49,187 nucleotides of DNA from Synechococcus sp. GreenBA-s (GCF_024345855.1 NZ_JAGQBX010000018.1:1-49187), one strand, 5' to 3'. Positions 1 to 11,102 are shown, numbered from the stretch's first letter. Program-made: numbers and translations. The notes: a model not told the origin generated them from the sequence alone.

Positions 1-29
1 GATCCCCCCGCTGCCCCCGCCAAGCCCCC

Positions 30-344
30 ATGTCCGAGTCGCTCCAGGCCCATCCGCTCTATGCCACCGACCGGGAGCTGGTGGATCAGCTGCTGGCCGT
101 GGAGCAGCCCGCCGACGGCCACCTGGTGGATCTGGCCCGCCTGCTGCAGCGCTACGACGGCTTCCCAGGGGCCCGGGATCTGCAGGACGACCTGGCCAAG
201 ACCCTGCGGCTCTGGGGCCTGGACCTCGAGGGCCTGCACCGGCGCACCCGGGCGATCTGGGGGGCCGGGTATCGGCCCGGCCAGCCGGCCGCCGCCCAGG
301 CCGTCGGTTCCGGCTTCGACACCGCCGACCAGGACAGCCCCTGA
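30..344 (+). CDS. DUF3288-like small cyanobacterial protein
   Basis: Small soluble protein of 104 residues with no signal peptide or membrane segment. The body reads HPLYATDRELVDQLL, then LARLLQRYDGFPGARDLQDDL and a Trp-containing helix (LRLWGLDLEGLHRRTRAIW). This resembles the cyanobacteria-restricted DUF3288 family as I remember it. No catalytic motif is visible and the function is unknown. The last 25 residues are low-complexity Gly/Ala/Gln. The ATG at 30 is the first start available. It is followed 72 bases later by trpD on the same strand, so the two could be co-transcribed. The family name rests on remembered sequence resemblance only. Confidence 0.65.
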   Translation: MSESLQAHPLYATDRELVDQLLAVEQPADGHLVDLARLLQRYDGFPGARDLQDDLAKTLRLWGLDLEGLHRRTRAIWGAGYRPGQPAAAQAVGSGFDTADQDSP

Positions 345-416
345 ACGCTTGGGGGTTGCGGCGCGTTGTCTGTTTAATGGCGGCCTGATCACCGGCCCCC
401 GCGGCCCGTCGTTTTC

Positions 417-1448
417 ATGGCCGCTGCCACCGCCTGGCCCTCCCTGCTGGAGCAGCTGTTGAACGGCGCCTCCCTCAGCAGCGAGCAGGCCACCGCCCTG
501 ATGGAGGGCTGGCTAGCCGAGACGATCGAGCCGGTGCTCACCGGTGCCCTGCTGGCGGCCCTGCGGGCCAAGGGGCCGACCGGTGAGGAGCTCGCCGCCA
601 TGGCCGCCGTGCTGCGCCAGGCCTGTGCCCTGCCGGGGGAGCGGCCGGCCCTGGCCCTGGTGGATACCTGCGGCACCGGCGGCGATGGCGCCGACACCTT
701 CAACATCTCCACGGCCGTGGCCTTCACCGCCGCCGCCTGCGGTGTGGCGGTGGCCAAGCACGGCAACCGCAGCGCCAGCGGTCGCGTCGGCTCCGCCGAC
801 GTGCTGGAGGCCCTGGGGCTGAACCTCCAGGCCGACCCGGCCCGGGTGGTGGCGGCCCTGCCCGGCAGCGGCGTGACCTTCCTGTTCGCCCCCGGCTGGC
901 ATCCGGCCCTGGTGGGCCTGGCGCCGCTGCGGCGCGCCCTGGGGGTGCGCACGGTGTTCAACCTGCTGGGGCCCCTGGTGAATCCGCTGCGGCCCGAGGC
1001 CCAGGTGCTCGGCGTCGGCCGGGCCCACCTGCTGGAGCCGATGGCGGAGGCCCTGGCGCGGCTGGGGCTGGAGCGGGCGGTGGTGGTCCACGGCGACGGC
1101 GGCCTCGATGAGGCCGCGCTCTCGGGGCCCAGCGAGCTGCGGCTGGTGGAACACGGCCAGGTGCGTGCCGAGCAGCTCGATCCCGCCACCCTGGGGCTGG
1201 AGGCGGCCCCCCTCTCGGCCCTGGCCGGCGGGGCCGATGTGGCGGCCAATGCCGCCATCCTCGAGGCGGTGCTGCAGGGCCGGGGCACGGCGGCCCAGCG
1301 GGATGTGGTGGCCCTCAACACGGCCCTGGTGCTCTGGGCCGCCGGCCACACCGACCAGGTGGCCGAGGGGCTGGAGCCGGCCCGCCGGGCCCTGGCCAGC
1401 GGCACGGCCTGGCAGCGCCTGGAAGCCCTGCGGCAGGCCCTGGCCTGA
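417..1448 (+). CDS. trpD: Anthranilate phosphoribosyltransferase (TrpD)
   Basis: Transfers the phosphoribosyl group of PRPP to anthranilate, the second committed step of tryptophan synthesis, in the cytoplasm. The 343-residue length is normal for the family. Diagnostic motifs are the PRPP/anthranilate-binding glycine segment [17 protein letters not shown] (near residues 82-98) and [21 protein letters not shown] (near residues 118-138). The protein starts at ATG 417 and a helical N-terminal domain precedes the catalytic core, as expected. No other trp gene is adjacent, which is usual in cyanobacteria, where trp genes are scattered. carA follows 64 bases downstream on the same strand. The identification is firm. 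Confidence 0.97.
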   Translation: MAAATAWPSLLEQLLNGASLSSEQATALMEGWLAETIEPVLTGALLAALRAKGPTGEELAAMAAVLRQACALPGERPALALVDTCGTGGDGADTFNISTAVAFTAAACGVAVAKHGNRSASGRVGSADVLEALGLNLQADPARVVAALPGSGVTFLFAPGWHPALVGLAPLRRALGVRTVFNLLGPLVNPLRPEAQVLGVGRAHLLEPMAEALARLGLERAVVVHGDGGLDEAALSGPSELRLVEHGQVRAEQLDPATLGLEAAPLSALAGGADVAANAAILEAVLQGRGTAAQRDVVALNTALVLWAAGHTDQVAEGLEPARRALASGTAWQRLEALRQALA

Positions 1449-1512
1449 GGGCGGTCCATCCGGTTCCAGGGCCTCGATCGGGCAGCGCCAGGTGCTGCGG
1501 GATGATGCGGCC

Positions 1513-2700
<1,188 letters not shown>

Positions 2701-2806
2701 GCTTGCCGCTTCGGCATCCCCCTCCCCCATCACGCTCCCGCATCACTTTTGTTGCGGAGCGGTCCGTGGCGATGGCGCTCCCTACACTTCGTGCGCTTGA
2801 CGTTCG

Positions 2807-2811
2807 AGGAG
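2807..2811 (+). promoter_or_regulatory. Shine-Dalgarno of the STAS gene
   Basis: AGGAG lies seven bases before an in-frame ATC codon at 2819, but 25 bases before the first ordinary start (TTG 2837). In-frame TGA at 2798 bounds the frame, and no ATG or GTG lies between. The position suggests that translation begins at ATC 2819, which would add ITDLQR to the N-terminus. Confidence 0.45.
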
Positions 2812-2836
2812 CGGACCAATCACTGATCTGCAGCGC

Positions 2837-3184
2837 TTGACGGTGTCGCTTCGTGGCGGCTATCAGCAGCAGGGCAACTGCCTGCTGTTCAGCTTCACCG
2901 GTCAGCTGGATGCCTACTCGGAGAAGCAGTTTCTCAGCTTCATCGCCGACCATCGCACCAGCACGCCGCAGCCGCTGGTGATTGATCTGAGCCGGATCGA
3001 CTTCATCGATTCCTCGGGCCTGGGCGCCCTGGTGCAGCTCGCCAAGCAGTGCAACGAGCAGGGCGTGCAGTTCCTGGTGGTGGGCAATGCCCGCGTGGTC
3101 CAGACCGTGAAGCTGGTGCGCCTGGAGCAGTTCCTGCACCTCCAGCCCGACCTCGACACCGCCCTTGGCTCCCTCGCCGCCTGA
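2837..3184 (+). CDS. STAS-domain anti-sigma factor antagonist
   Basis: A single STAS domain of about 115 residues, like SpoIIAA/RsbV-type anti-anti-sigma factors, which bind an anti-sigma kinase and are controlled by serine phosphorylation. The switch segment is visible as LVIDLSRIDFIDSSGLGALVQL, with the phosphorylatable serine in DSSG (near residue 56). Start choice is unsettled: TTG 2837 is the first conventional start, but a good Shine-Dalgarno (2807-2811) is spaced for an ATC codon at 2819. The 3' end overlaps the Mini-III gene by 20 bases, suggesting translational coupling. The sigma factor or kinase partner is not in the window. Confidence 0.88.
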   Translation: MTVSLRGGYQQQGNCLLFSFTGQLDAYSEKQFLSFIADHRTSTPQPLVIDLSRIDFIDSSGLGALVQLAKQCNEQGVQFLVVGNARVVQTVKLVRLEQFLHLQPDLDTALGSLAA

Positions 3185-3590
3185 GCCGGCGGCGGCCTCC
3201 TGGCTGGCGGGCCTGACCCCGCCGCCGCTCGGCCCGGAGCTGGGCCCCCTGCAGCTGGCCTGGCTCGGCGATGCCGTGTGGGAGCTGCACCAGCGGCTGC
3301 GCCGCTGCCGCCAGCCGGGCCGCAGCGCCGACCTGCACCGGGCGGTGGTTGCCGACGTGCGCGCCGATGCCCAGGCCGCCGCCCTTGAACGCCTGGAGCC
3401 GCTGCTGAGCGCCACGGAACTGGAGTGGGTGCGGCGCGGCCGCAACCGGGCCGGCCGCGGGCCGCGCCGTGGCGAGGCCGGTGTTTATGGCCGGGCCACG
3501 GGATTTGAGACAATGATTGGCTGGCTCTTTCTGCAGGATCCGAATCGGCTCGCGCAGCTGCTGGATCAACTCGAGGAGACGGACCCATAA
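3165..3590 (+). CDS. mrnC: Mini-ribonuclease III
   Basis: Mini-III is a dimeric RNase III catalytic domain without the double-stranded-RNA-binding domain. In Bacillus it matures 23S rRNA ends. The 141-residue length fits. The first signature is LQLAWLGDAVWELHQR, corresponding to the RNase III box with catalytic Asp, and the second is YGRATGFETMIGWLFL, with the acidic Glu of the active site. Translation probably starts at TTG 3165, inside the 3' end of the STAS gene. The short N-terminal stretch is Pro/Ala-rich. An rRNA methyltransferase gene follows immediately, consistent with a ribosome-biogenesis grouping. Confidence 0.9.
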   Translation: MAPSPPEPAAASWLAGLTPPPLGPELGPLQLAWLGDAVWELHQRLRRCRQPGRSADLHRAVVADVRADAQAAALERLEPLLSATELEWVRRGRNRAGRGPRRGEAGVYGRATGFETMIGWLFLQDPNRLAQLLDQLEETDP

Positions 3591-3610
3591 ACCCTTTGAC
3601 TGACAGAGAT

Positions 3611-5605
3611 ATGAGCCCTCGATTTGAACGCCGCGACCAGGGACAGGGATCGGGGGCCGGTGGCGATGCCCGCGGTGGCTACGGGGCTGGCGGTGGCTAT
3701 GGCGCCGGTGGCGGGCGCGGCGGCAAGGCCGGTCGCCCCGCCCGTCCGGCCTTCGGCGGCGGTGCGGGCAGCCGTGGTGGAGGCGGTGGCGCCCGCTTCG
3801 GCGGCGCCGGCCGCAGTGGCGGCTCCCGGCCCTTCGCCCCCCGCGGCGAGTGGCGGCCCGAGGGTGGCGAGCGTCCTGGCCGCCCCGAGGGGGATCGGCC
3901 CTCCCGCGGCCCCCGTCCCGAGGGTTCCCGCCCCGCGGGTCGCCGCTTCGACGCCCCCGCCGGTGGCTACGGCGCCGAGGGCCGCCCGGGCGCCGGCCGC
4001 AAGCCCTTCGGCCGTCGTCCGGACGACCGTCGCCCCGGGGGCGAGCGTCCCAGCGGCGGCCGCTTCGAGGGTGCCCGCTACGACGCGAACCGCTTTGAAG
4101 GCAAGCGCGGCGAGGGCGACCGCTTTGAGGGCAAGCGTCCCGACGCTCCGCGCTTCGGTGCCGGCCGGCCTGAGGGCAGGCGCTTCGAGGCCGGCCCTGG
4201 CCGCTTCGAGCGGGGAGGCCGGCCTGCGGGTGGCCGTTTCGGTGCTGGCCGCCCCGAGGGCGCTTCCTTCCAGCGCAGTTCCTTCAAACCCGCCCGCCCG
4301 CCCGGTCGCCCCGTGTTCGGCGCCCGCCCGGACCGCGGCCAGCCCGACGCCGCCGTGGCGGTGCCGGTGGGTGAATCCGAGCGCTTCAACGCCGGCCCCG
4401 CCGACGACCTGATCTGGGGGCGCCATGCCGCCCAGGCCGCCCTGGAGAGCGATCGGCCCATCCACCGCATCTGGTGCACCGCCGAGATGCGCTTCCAGCC
4501 CCGCTTCATGCAGCTGCTGCGCGAGGCCAAGGCCAGTGGCGTGCTGGTGGAGGAGGTCACCTGGGCCCGCCTGGGCCAGCTCACCGACGGCGCCGTGCAC
4601 CAGGGGATCGTGCTCCAGGCCGCCGCCGCCGACACCCTCGATCTGGGCACCCTGATCGATGGCTGCAAGGGCCTCGGCGAGCCGCCGCTGCTGATGGCCC
4701 TCGACGGCATCACCGACCCCCACAACCTGGGGGCGATCGTGCGCAGCGCCGAGGCCCTCGGCGCCCACGGCCTGGTGCTGCCCCAGCGCCGCAGCGCCGG
4801 CCTCACCGGCTCGGTGGCCAAGGTGGCCGCCGGTGCCCTGGAGCACCTGCCCGTGGCCCGGGTGGTGAACCTCAACCGCTCCCTGGAGACCCTCAAGCAG
4901 GAGGGCTACCGCGTGATCGGCCTGGCCGGCGAGGGTGCCGTTTCCCTCAGTGAGGCCGATCTGGACGGTCCGCTGGTGATCGTGACTGGATCGGAGGGCG
5001 ACGGCCTCTCGATGCTGACCCGCAAGCACTGCGACCAGCTGGTGCGGATCCCGCTGCGGGGCGCCACCCCCAGCCTCAACGCCTCGGTGGCCACGGCGAT
5101 GGTGCTCTATGAGGTGGCCCGCCGCGGCTGGATGAAGAACATCACCGGCTCCTCCCCGGCGCCGCGCATCGTGCGGCCCCAGCTGCCCACCAAGGCCCCG
5201 GCCGCCCCGGTGGAGCCGGAGGCTGAGGACGACGACACCGCCGTCCTGGCGGTTGAGGATGCCGCGCTGGATCAGGAGCTGCCGGAATCCCAGGCCGCAG
5301 CAGTCGAGGACGCACCCGCCGCGTCGCCGTCTGCCCCGGTCGAGCCGACGCCCCAGGCCCAGGTCACCGAGCCCGCCGACGCCACGGATCCCGCCGCCAC
5401 GGCTGCCGACGCCACGGATCCCGACGCCACGGATCCCGACGCCACGGATCCCGACGCCACAGCTGCCGCGGCTGAACCCGCTCCCGTCCCGGAGTCCGCT
5501 CCCGGCGCCGACGCCCCTGCCGCGGCTCCCCAGGCCGCCGCGGACTTCAGCCTGGGCCTGAACCCGGCGCTGGCCTCGGGCTTCTCGACAGACATCCAAC
5601 TCTGA
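3611..5605 (+). CDS. rlmB: TrmH/SpoU-family 23S rRNA 2'-O-methyltransferase with long disordered tails
   Basis: Predicted SAM-dependent methyltransferase, RlmB type, that 2'-O-methylates a guanosine of 23S rRNA. The catalytic unit occupies about residues 265-510 of 664: a substrate-binding domain (DDLIWGRHAAQAALE), then the knotted SPOUT motifs DGITDPHNLGAIVRSAE, GSEGDGLS and IPLRGATPSLNASVATAM. Residues 1-264 are an extreme Gly/Arg-rich tract and residues 511-664 an Ala/Pro/Asp-rich acidic tail with ATDPD repeats, so over half the protein lies outside the enzyme core. ATG 3611 was preferred to TTG 3596 because MSPRFERR resembles cyanobacterial relatives as I recall them. The exact target nucleotide is inferred from family only. 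Confidence 0.9.
   Translation: MSPRFERRDQGQGSGAGGDARGGYGAGGGYGAGGGRGGKAGRPARPAFGGGAGSRGGGGGARFGGAGRSGGSRPFAPRGEWRPEGGERPGRPEGDRPSRGPRPEGSRPAGRRFDAPAGGYGAEGRPGAGRKPFGRRPDDRRPGGERPSGGRFEGARYDANRFEGKRGEGDRFEGKRPDAPRFGAGRPEGRRFEAGPGRFERGGRPAGGRFGAGRPEGASFQRSSFKPARPPGRPVFGARPDRGQPDAAVAVPVGESERFNAGPADDLIWGRHAAQAALESDRPIHRIWCTAEMRFQPRFMQLLREAKASGVLVEEVTWARLGQLTDGAVHQGIVLQAAAADTLDLGTLIDGCKGLGEPPLLMALDGITDPHNLGAIVRSAEALGAHGLVLPQRRSAGLTGSVAKVAAGALEHLPVARVVNLNRSLETLKQEGYRVIGLAGEGAVSLSEADLDGPLVIVTGSEGDGLSMLTRKHCDQLVRIPLRGATPSLNASVATAMVLYEVARRGWMKNITGSSPAPRIVRPQLPTKAPAAPVEPEAEDDDTAVLAVEDAALDQELPESQAAAVEDAPAASPSAPVEPTPQAQVTEPADATDPAATAADATDPDATDPDATDPDATAAAAEPAPVPESAPGADAPAAAPQAAADFSLGLNPALASGFSTDIQL
5381..5455 (+). 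repeat. 15-bp tandem repeat encoding ATDPD units
   Basis: Five contiguous 15-bp units based on GCCACGGATCCCGAC. Units at 5411, 5426 and 5441 are identical and those at 5381 and 5396 are degenerate. A partial unit follows at 5456. The repeat keeps the reading frame and builds the acidic tail of the methyltransferase, so copy number could change without disrupting the gene. Confidence 0.9.
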
Positions 5606-5639
5606 CGAGCGCGGGCCAACGGCCCCAGCCCTGGGCACA

Positions 5640-5909
5640 ATGGGTCCATCTCCACCAGCCCTGATGACTTCGCTGCTCTGGCCCCTCCGGAGTCTTGCCA
5701 ACGGCCTGGGGCTGGCCTGGTGGGCCCGGATCGAGACCCGCGATCCGGATGTGACCTACTGGTTCGGCCCCTACGTGCGCCGTGACCAGCTCGAGCAGGC
5801 CCTGCCGGCCTTCCTCGCCGACCTGCGCAGCGAGGCCCCCGGCTCGCTGCAGCACGAGGTGCTGCGCACCCGCCGCGGCGAACCGCTCACGATCCCCGCC
5901 CAGCCCTGA
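5640..5909 (+). CDS. DUF1816-like small protein
   Basis: Protein of 89 residues, or 81 if ATG 5664 is the true start. The core GLAWWARIETRDPDVTYWFGPYVRRDQLEQALPAFLADLRSE is broken here into its parts: GLAWWARIET, YWFGPYVRR and a following helix. It resembles the cyanobacterial DUF1816 family, found near phycobilisome and stress genes in other strains. No catalytic residues are apparent. It sits between the rRNA methyltransferase and gatA, 55 bases before gatA. Function unknown; the family assignment is from remembered motif resemblance. Confidence 0.7.
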   Translation: MGPSPPALMTSLLWPLRSLANGLGLAWWARIETRDPDVTYWFGPYVRRDQLEQALPAFLADLRSEAPGSLQHEVLRTRRGEPLTIPAQP

Positions 5910-5964
5910 CCCCGGACCGGCCAGGGCTGACTGATAGCGTCGGGCCCAGCACGAGCGAAGGTTG

Positions 5965-7425
5965 ATGGGGATCGCCGAATGGCGCGGGCAGCTCCAGCGC
6001 GGTGAGGTGTCCGCTCGGGAGCTCACCGACCAGCTCCTGAGCCGCATCGAGGCGGTGGAGCCCACGGTCCACGCCTACCTGGAGGTGACCGCCGAGCGGG
6101 CCCGCGCCGACGCCGACCGCATCGACGCCGCCCGGGCAGCCGGCGAGGATCTCCCGTCCCTGGCCGGCGTGCCCCTGGCGATCAAGGACAACCTCTGCAC
6201 CGCCGGCATCCGCACCAGCTGCTCCAGCCGCATGCTGGAGAACTTCGTTCCCCCCTACGAGTCCACGGTCACCGAGCGGCTCTGGGGCGCCGGCGCCGTG
6301 CTGCTCGGCAAGACCAACCTCGACGAGTTCGCCATGGGCAGCTCGACCGAGACCTCCTATTTCGGTCCCAGCCGCAACCCCTGGAACCCCGAGCGGGTGC
6401 CGGGCGGCAGCTCCGGCGGCAGCTCCGCCGCGGTGGCCGCCGGCGAGTGCGTCGCCGCCCTGGGATCCGACACCGGCGGCTCGATCCGCCAGCCCGCCGC
6501 CTTCTGCGGCGTGGTGGGCCTCAAGCCCACCTACGGCCGCGTCAGCCGCTACGGCCTGGTGGCCTTCGCCAGCTCCCTCGACCAGGTGGGCCCCTTCACC
6601 ACCAGCGTGGCCGATGCCGCCGAGCTCCTGCAGGTGATCGCCGGCGCCGACCCCCGCGACTCCACCTGCCTCAAGGCCCCGGTGCCCGACTACCGCGCCG
6701 CCCTGACCCAGCCGGTGAAGGGTCTGCGGGTGGGCCTGGTGCGCGAGTGCTTCGAGGCCGACGGCCTGGCGCCGGAGGTGAAGGCCTCGGTGCTGGCCGC
6801 CGCCGCCCAGCTGGAGGCCCTCGGCTGCGAGCTGGTGGAGGTGAGCTGCCCGCGCTTCAACGACGGCATCGCCACCTACTACGTGATCGCCCCATCGGAG
6901 GCCTCGGCCAACCTGGCCCGCTACGACGGCGTCAAATACGGCCACCGGGCCGAGGGCGCCGGCAGCCTGGCGGAGATGACGGCCCGCAGCCGCGCCGAGG
7001 GTTTCGGCGACGAGGTGCAGCGCCGCATCCTGATCGGCACCTATGCCCTCTCGGCCGGCTATGTGGATGCCTACTACAAGAAGGCCCAGCAGGTGCGCAC
7101 CCTGATCCGCCGCGACTTCGATCGCGCCTTCGAGGGTGTGGATGTGCTGCTCACCCCCACCTCCCCCACCACCGCCTTCCGCTTCGGCGCCCACGCGGAG
7201 GATCCCCTGGCCATGTACCTGGCCGACCTGCTGACGATCCCCGCCAACATGGCCGGTCTGCCGGCCCTCAGCCTGCCCTGCGGCTTTGACGGCGAGGGGC
7301 TGCCGATCGGCGTGCAGCTGATCACCGGCGTGCTGCAGGAGGAGCGGCTGCTGCAGGTGGCCCACCACTACGAGCAGGCCGCCAACGTGATGGCCAGCCG
7401 TCCGGCGGCCGCCCTGGTGCCCTGA
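5965..7425 (+). CDS. gatA: Glutamyl-tRNA(Gln) amidotransferase subunit A
   Basis: GatA is the glutaminase subunit of GatCAB, which converts Glu-tRNA(Gln) to Gln-tRNA(Gln). The protein is 486 residues. The amidase catalytic triad is visible: Lys74 in PLAIKDN, cis-Ser149 in [15 protein letters not shown], and nucleophile Ser173 in [14 protein letters not shown]. The 99-residue spacing between Lys and nucleophile Ser matches the family. ATG 5965 was chosen over the adjacent TTG 5962, with GAAGG upstream as ribosome-binding site. gatB and gatC are not nearby. Identification is firm. Confidence 0.97.
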   Translation: MGIAEWRGQLQRGEVSARELTDQLLSRIEAVEPTVHAYLEVTAERARADADRIDAARAAGEDLPSLAGVPLAIKDNLCTAGIRTSCSSRMLENFVPPYESTVTERLWGAGAVLLGKTNLDEFAMGSSTETSYFGPSRNPWNPERVPGGSSGGSSAAVAAGECVAALGSDTGGSIRQPAAFCGVVGLKPTYGRVSRYGLVAFASSLDQVGPFTTSVADAAELLQVIAGADPRDSTCLKAPVPDYRAALTQPVKGLRVGLVRECFEADGLAPEVKASVLAAAAQLEALGCELVEVSCPRFNDGIATYYVIAPSEASANLARYDGVKYGHRAEGAGSLAEMTARSRAEGFGDEVQRRILIGTYALSAGYVDAYYKKAQQVRTLIRRDFDRAFEGVDVLLTPTSPTTAFRFGAHAEDPLAMYLADLLTIPANMAGLPALSLPCGFDGEGLPIGVQLITGVLQEERLLQVAHHYEQAANVMASRPAAALVP

Positions 7426-7432
7426 GGGCCGC

Positions 7433-7468
7433 ACGCCAGATCTGGTGTGCCGGCCGCTGCTGGCGGCC
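7433..7468 (+). repeat. Two adjacent inverted repeats after gatA
   Basis: CACGCCAGATCTGGTGTG (7433-7450) is an 18-bp near-perfect palindrome with one G-U pair. It is followed by GGCCGC-TGCTG-GCGGCC (7452-7468), a hairpin with a 6-bp GC stem. Neither is followed by a T-run, so they are not typical intrinsic terminators. They could attenuate or protect the gatA 3' end. Confidence 0.4.
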
Positions 7469-7551
7469 GCTGAGGCCCTGAATCTTGCGGTGGCCCCTTA
7501 GCCTGGGGCCCCGGGCGGTTGCCCGTCGCATCGCCCGCCCGCCCCTCCACC

Positions 7552-10500
7552 TTGGCCTTCGTCCCCCTCCACAACCACAGCGACTACAGCCTCCTGGATG
7601 GGGCCAGTCAGCTGCCGGCGATGGTGAAGCGGGCCGAGGAGCTGGGCTTTCCCGCCCTGGCCCTGACGGACCACGGCGTGATGTATGGCGCCATCGAGCT
7701 GTTGAAGCTCTGCAAGGGCACAGCCGTCAAGCCGATCATCGGCAACGAGATGTATGTGATCAACGGCTCGCTCGATGATCCCAACCCTCCCAAGAAAGAA
7801 CGCCGCTACCACCTGGTGGTGCTGGCCAAGAATGCGGTGGGCTACCGCAATCTGGTGAAGCTCACGAGCATCAGCCACCTGCGTGGCATGCGCGGCCGGG
7901 GCATCTTCTCGCGGGCCTGCATTGATAAACCCACCCTCGAGAAGCACCGTGAGGGCCTGATCGTGGCCACCGCCTGTCTGGGCGGTGAGATCCCCCAGGC
8001 CATCCTCAAGGACCGCCCCGATGTGGCCCGGGACGTGGCCCGCTGGTACCAGGGCGTGTTCGGCGACGATTTCTACCTGGAGATCCAGGACCACGGCTCC
8101 CCCGAAGACCGGATCGTGAACGTGGAGATGGCGCGCCTCTCCCAGGAGCTGGGCATCCCGCTGATCGCCACCAACGACGCCCACTACCTCACCCGCAACG
8201 ACGTGGAGGCCCACGACGCGCTGCTCTGCGTGCTCACCGGCAAGCTGGTGACCGATGAGAAGCGGCTGCGCTACACGGGCACGGAGTACATCAAGAACGA
8301 GGCGGAGATGCTGCGCCTGTTTGCCGATCACCTGGAGCCCGAGGTGGTAGCCGAAGCCGTGGCCAACACCGCCAGGGTGGCCGAGAAGGTGGAGGACTAC
8401 GACATCCTCGGCCGCTACCAGATGCCCCGTTTCCCGATCCCCGAGGGCCACACCCCGGTGAGCTATCTGCGGGAGGTGAGCGAGCAGGGCCTGCGGGCCC
8501 GGCTGGAGCTGCCGGAGGGGGCCGCGTTTGAGCCCACCTACGGCGAGCGGCTTGAGTTCGAGCTGCAGGTGATGGAGCAGATGGGCTTCCCCACCTACTT
8601 CCTAGTGGTGTGGGACTACATCCGCTTCGCCCGGGAGAGCGGCATTCCGGTGGGGCCGGGGCGCGGCTCGGCGGCGGGCTCGCTGGTGGCCTATGCCCTG
8701 GGGATCACCAACATCGATCCGGTCACCAACGGGCTGCTGTTCGAGCGTTTCCTCAACCCCGAACGCAAGTCGATGCCGGACATCGACACCGACTTCTGCA
8801 TCGAGCGCCGCGGCGAGGTGATCGACTACGTGACCCGCCGCTACGGCGAGGAGAAGGTGGCCCAGATCATCACGTTCAACCGCATGACCTCCAAGGCGGT
8901 GCTGAAGGATGTAGCCCGCGTGCTCGATATCCCCTATGGCGATGCCGATCGTCTGGCCAAACTGATCCCGGTGGTGCGTGGCAAGCCCGCCAAGCTCAAG
9001 GAGATGATCGGGCCCGAGTCGCCGGCGCCGGAATTCCGCGAGAAATACGAGAACGACCCCCAGGTGAAGCGCTGGGTTGAGATGGCCATGCGCATCGAGG
9101 GCACCAACAAGACCTTCGGGGTGCATGCCGCCGGTGTGGTGATCGCCGCCGAGCCCCTCGATGAGGTGGTGCCGCTGCAGCGCAACAACGACGGTCAGGT
9201 GATCACCCAGTACTTCATGGAGGACGTGGAGTCCATGGGGTTGCTGAAGATGGACTTCCTCGGCCTCAAGAACCTCACCATGATCGACAAGACCCTCGAT
9301 CTGGTGGAGCAGAGCAGTGGGGTGCGGGTCGATCCCGACAGGCTGCCCCTGGATGATCCGGGCACCTACGGCCTGCTGGCCCGCGGTGATCTGGAGGGCA
9401 TCTTCCAGCTGGAATCCTCCGGCATGCGCCAGATCGTGCGCGACCTCAAGCCCTCCTCCCTGGAGGACATCTCCTCGATCCTGGCCCTCTACCGCCCGGG
9501 GCCCCTCGATGCCGGCCTGATCCCCAAGTTCATCAACCGCAAGCACGGCCGCGAGGCGATCGACTTCGTGGACCCCAAGCTCGAGCCGATCCTCACCGAG
9601 ACCTACGGGATCATGGTGTATCAGGAGCAGATCATGCGCATTGCCCAGGATCTGGCCGGCTATTCCCTGGGGGAAGCCGATCTGCTGCGGCGGGCCATGG
9701 GCAAGAAGAAGAAGAGCGAGATGGAGAAGCACCAGAGCCTGTTCGTGCAGGGTGCCACCGAACGCGGTGTGGCCCCGAAGGTGGCCGAGGGGCTGTTCGA
9801 GCAGATGGTGCTGTTCGCCGAATACTGCTTCAATAAGAGTCACTCCACCGCCTACGGCGCGGTGACCTACCAGACGGCCTACCTCAAGGCCCACTACCCG
9901 GTGGCCTACATGGCCGCCCTGCTCACGGTGAATGCCGGCGCCACCGACAAGGTGCAGCGCTATATCGCCAATGCCAATGCCATGGGCATCGAGGTGATGC
10001 CGCCGGATGTGAACGCCTCCGGCACCGATTTCACCCCCGTGGGGGAGCGGATCCTGTTCGGCCTCTCCGCCGTGCGCAACCTCGGTGATGGGGCCATCCG
10101 TGCCCTGCTCGACAACCGCCAGGTCGATGGTCCCTTCCGCTCCCTGGCCGATCTCTGTGATCGCCTCCCCGGCGCCACCCTCAACCGCCGCGCCCTGGAG
10201 TCGTTGATCCATTGCGGCGCCATGGATGGCCTGGAGCCCAACGCCAACCGGGCCCAGCTGATGGCCGACCTGGACCTCATCCTCGACTGGGCCAGCTCCC
10301 GGGCCAAGGACCGGGCCAGCGGCCAGGGCAACCTGTTCGACCTGCTCGGTGGTGGCGGCCCGGCCGAGACGGGCCCGGCGGCTGCGGGCGCTGCCGATCC
10401 CCTCAGCACCGCCCCCAAGGCGGCCCCGGTGCCCGACTACCCCCCCACCGAGAAGCTCCGCCTGGAGAAGGAGCTGGTGGGCTTCTATCTCTCCGACCAC

Positions 10501-11094
10501 CCGCTCAAGCAGCTCACCCGCCCGATCCGCCTGCTCTCCGCCGTGGGTCTGGGCAGCCTGGAGGAGCAGGCCGACAAGGCCCGCGTCAGCGTGGTGGGGA
10601 TGGTGAGCGGGCTGCGGCCCGTCACCACCCGCAAGGGGGACCGCATGGCGGTGCTGCAGCTGGAGGACCTCACCGGCAGCTGCGAGGCGGTGGTCTTCCC
10701 CAAGACCTACGCCCGCCTCGCCGACCACCTGATGGTGGATGCGCGCCTGCTGATCTGGGCCTCGGTGGATCGCCGCGACGAGCAGGTGCAGCTGATCGTG
10801 GACGACTGCCGCGTGGTGGATGAGCTCAAGTTTCTGCTGGTGGAGCTGGCGCCGGAGGAGGCCAGCGACATCGCGGTGCAGCACAAACTGCGCGAGTGCC
10901 TCAACCAGCACCGCACTGAGCGCGATGAGGCCGGCGTGCGGGTGCCCGTCGTGGCGCTCGTGCGCCACCAGAACGAGACCCGCTACGTGCGGCTCGGCCA
11001 CCAGTTCTGCGTGAACGACAGCCAGGCGGCCCTGAGCACGCTCACGGCCCAGGCCTTCCGGGCCCGGCTCAGCGCCCCCCTGGTGGCCGCCTGA
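7552..11094 (+). CDS. dnaE: DNA polymerase III alpha subunit, intein-free
   Basis: Catalytic subunit of the replicative polymerase. The 1180-residue protein starts with the PHP domain ([18 protein letters not shown]). It carries the C-family polymerase active site with Asp410 and Asp412 in [10 protein letters not shown], a helix-hairpin-helix region, and a C-terminal OB-fold ([20 protein letters not shown]). TTG 7552 gives MAFVPLHNH, the usual cyanobacterial N-terminus; TTG 7519 would add 11 Pro/Ala-rich residues. The gene is continuous through the site where many cyanobacteria carry a split intein (AEY before [14 protein letters not shown] codon at 9826-9828). The 3' end lies 8 bases from the convergent PAM68 gene. 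Confidence 0.98.
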   Translation: MAFVPLHNHSDYSLLDGASQLPAMVKRAEELGFPALALTDHGVMYGAIELLKLCKGTAVKPIIGNEMYVINGSLDDPNPPKKERRYHLVVLAKNAVGYRNLVKLTSISHLRGMRGRGIFSRACIDKPTLEKHREGLIVATACLGGEIPQAILKDRPDVARDVARWYQGVFGDDFYLEIQDHGSPEDRIVNVEMARLSQELGIPLIATNDAHYLTRNDVEAHDALLCVLTGKLVTDEKRLRYTGTEYIKNEAEMLRLFADHLEPEVVAEAVANTARVAEKVEDYDILGRYQMPRFPIPEGHTPVSYLREVSEQGLRARLELPEGAAFEPTYGERLEFELQVMEQMGFPTYFLVVWDYIRFARESGIPVGPGRGSAAGSLVAYALGITNIDPVTNGLLFERFLNPERKSMPDIDTDFCIERRGEVIDYVTRRYGEEKVAQIITFNRMTSKAVLKDVARVLDIPYGDADRLAKLIPVVRGKPAKLKEMIGPESPAPEFREKYENDPQVKRWVEMAMRIEGTNKTFGVHAAGVVIAAEPLDEVVPLQRNNDGQVITQYFMEDVESMGLLKMDFLGLKNLTMIDKTLDLVEQSSGVRVDPDRLPLDDPGTYGLLARGDLEGIFQLESSGMRQIVRDLKPSSLEDISSILALYRPGPLDAGLIPKFINRKHGREAIDFVDPKLEPILTETYGIMVYQEQIMRIAQDLAGYSLGEADLLRRAMGKKKKSEMEKHQSLFVQGATERGVAPKVAEGLFEQMVLFAEYCFNKSHSTAYGAVTYQTAYLKAHYPVAYMAALLTVNAGATDKVQRYIANANAMGIEVMPPDVNASGTDFTPVGERILFGLSAVRNLGDGAIRALLDNRQVDGPFRSLADLCDRLPGATLNRRALESLIHCGAMDGLEPNANRAQLMADLDLILDWASSRAKDRASGQGNLFDLLGGGGPAETGPAAAGAADPLSTAPKAAPVPDYPPTEKLRLEKELVGFYLSDHPLKQLTRPIRLLSAVGLGSLEEQADKARVSVVGMVSGLRPVTTRKGDRMAVLQLEDLTGSCEAVVFPKTYARLADHLMVDARLLIWASVDRRDEQVQLIVDDCRVVDELKFLLVELAPEEASDIAVQHKLRECLNQHRTERDEAGVRVPVVALVRHQNETRYVRLGHQFCVNDSQAALSTLTAQAFRARLSAPLVAA

Positions 11095-11102
11095 CCCCTG
11101 GC

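Noticed and set aside
5381-5455. CRISPR-like repeat
   Set aside because: Units are 15 bp, contiguous, without spacers and inside a coding frame.
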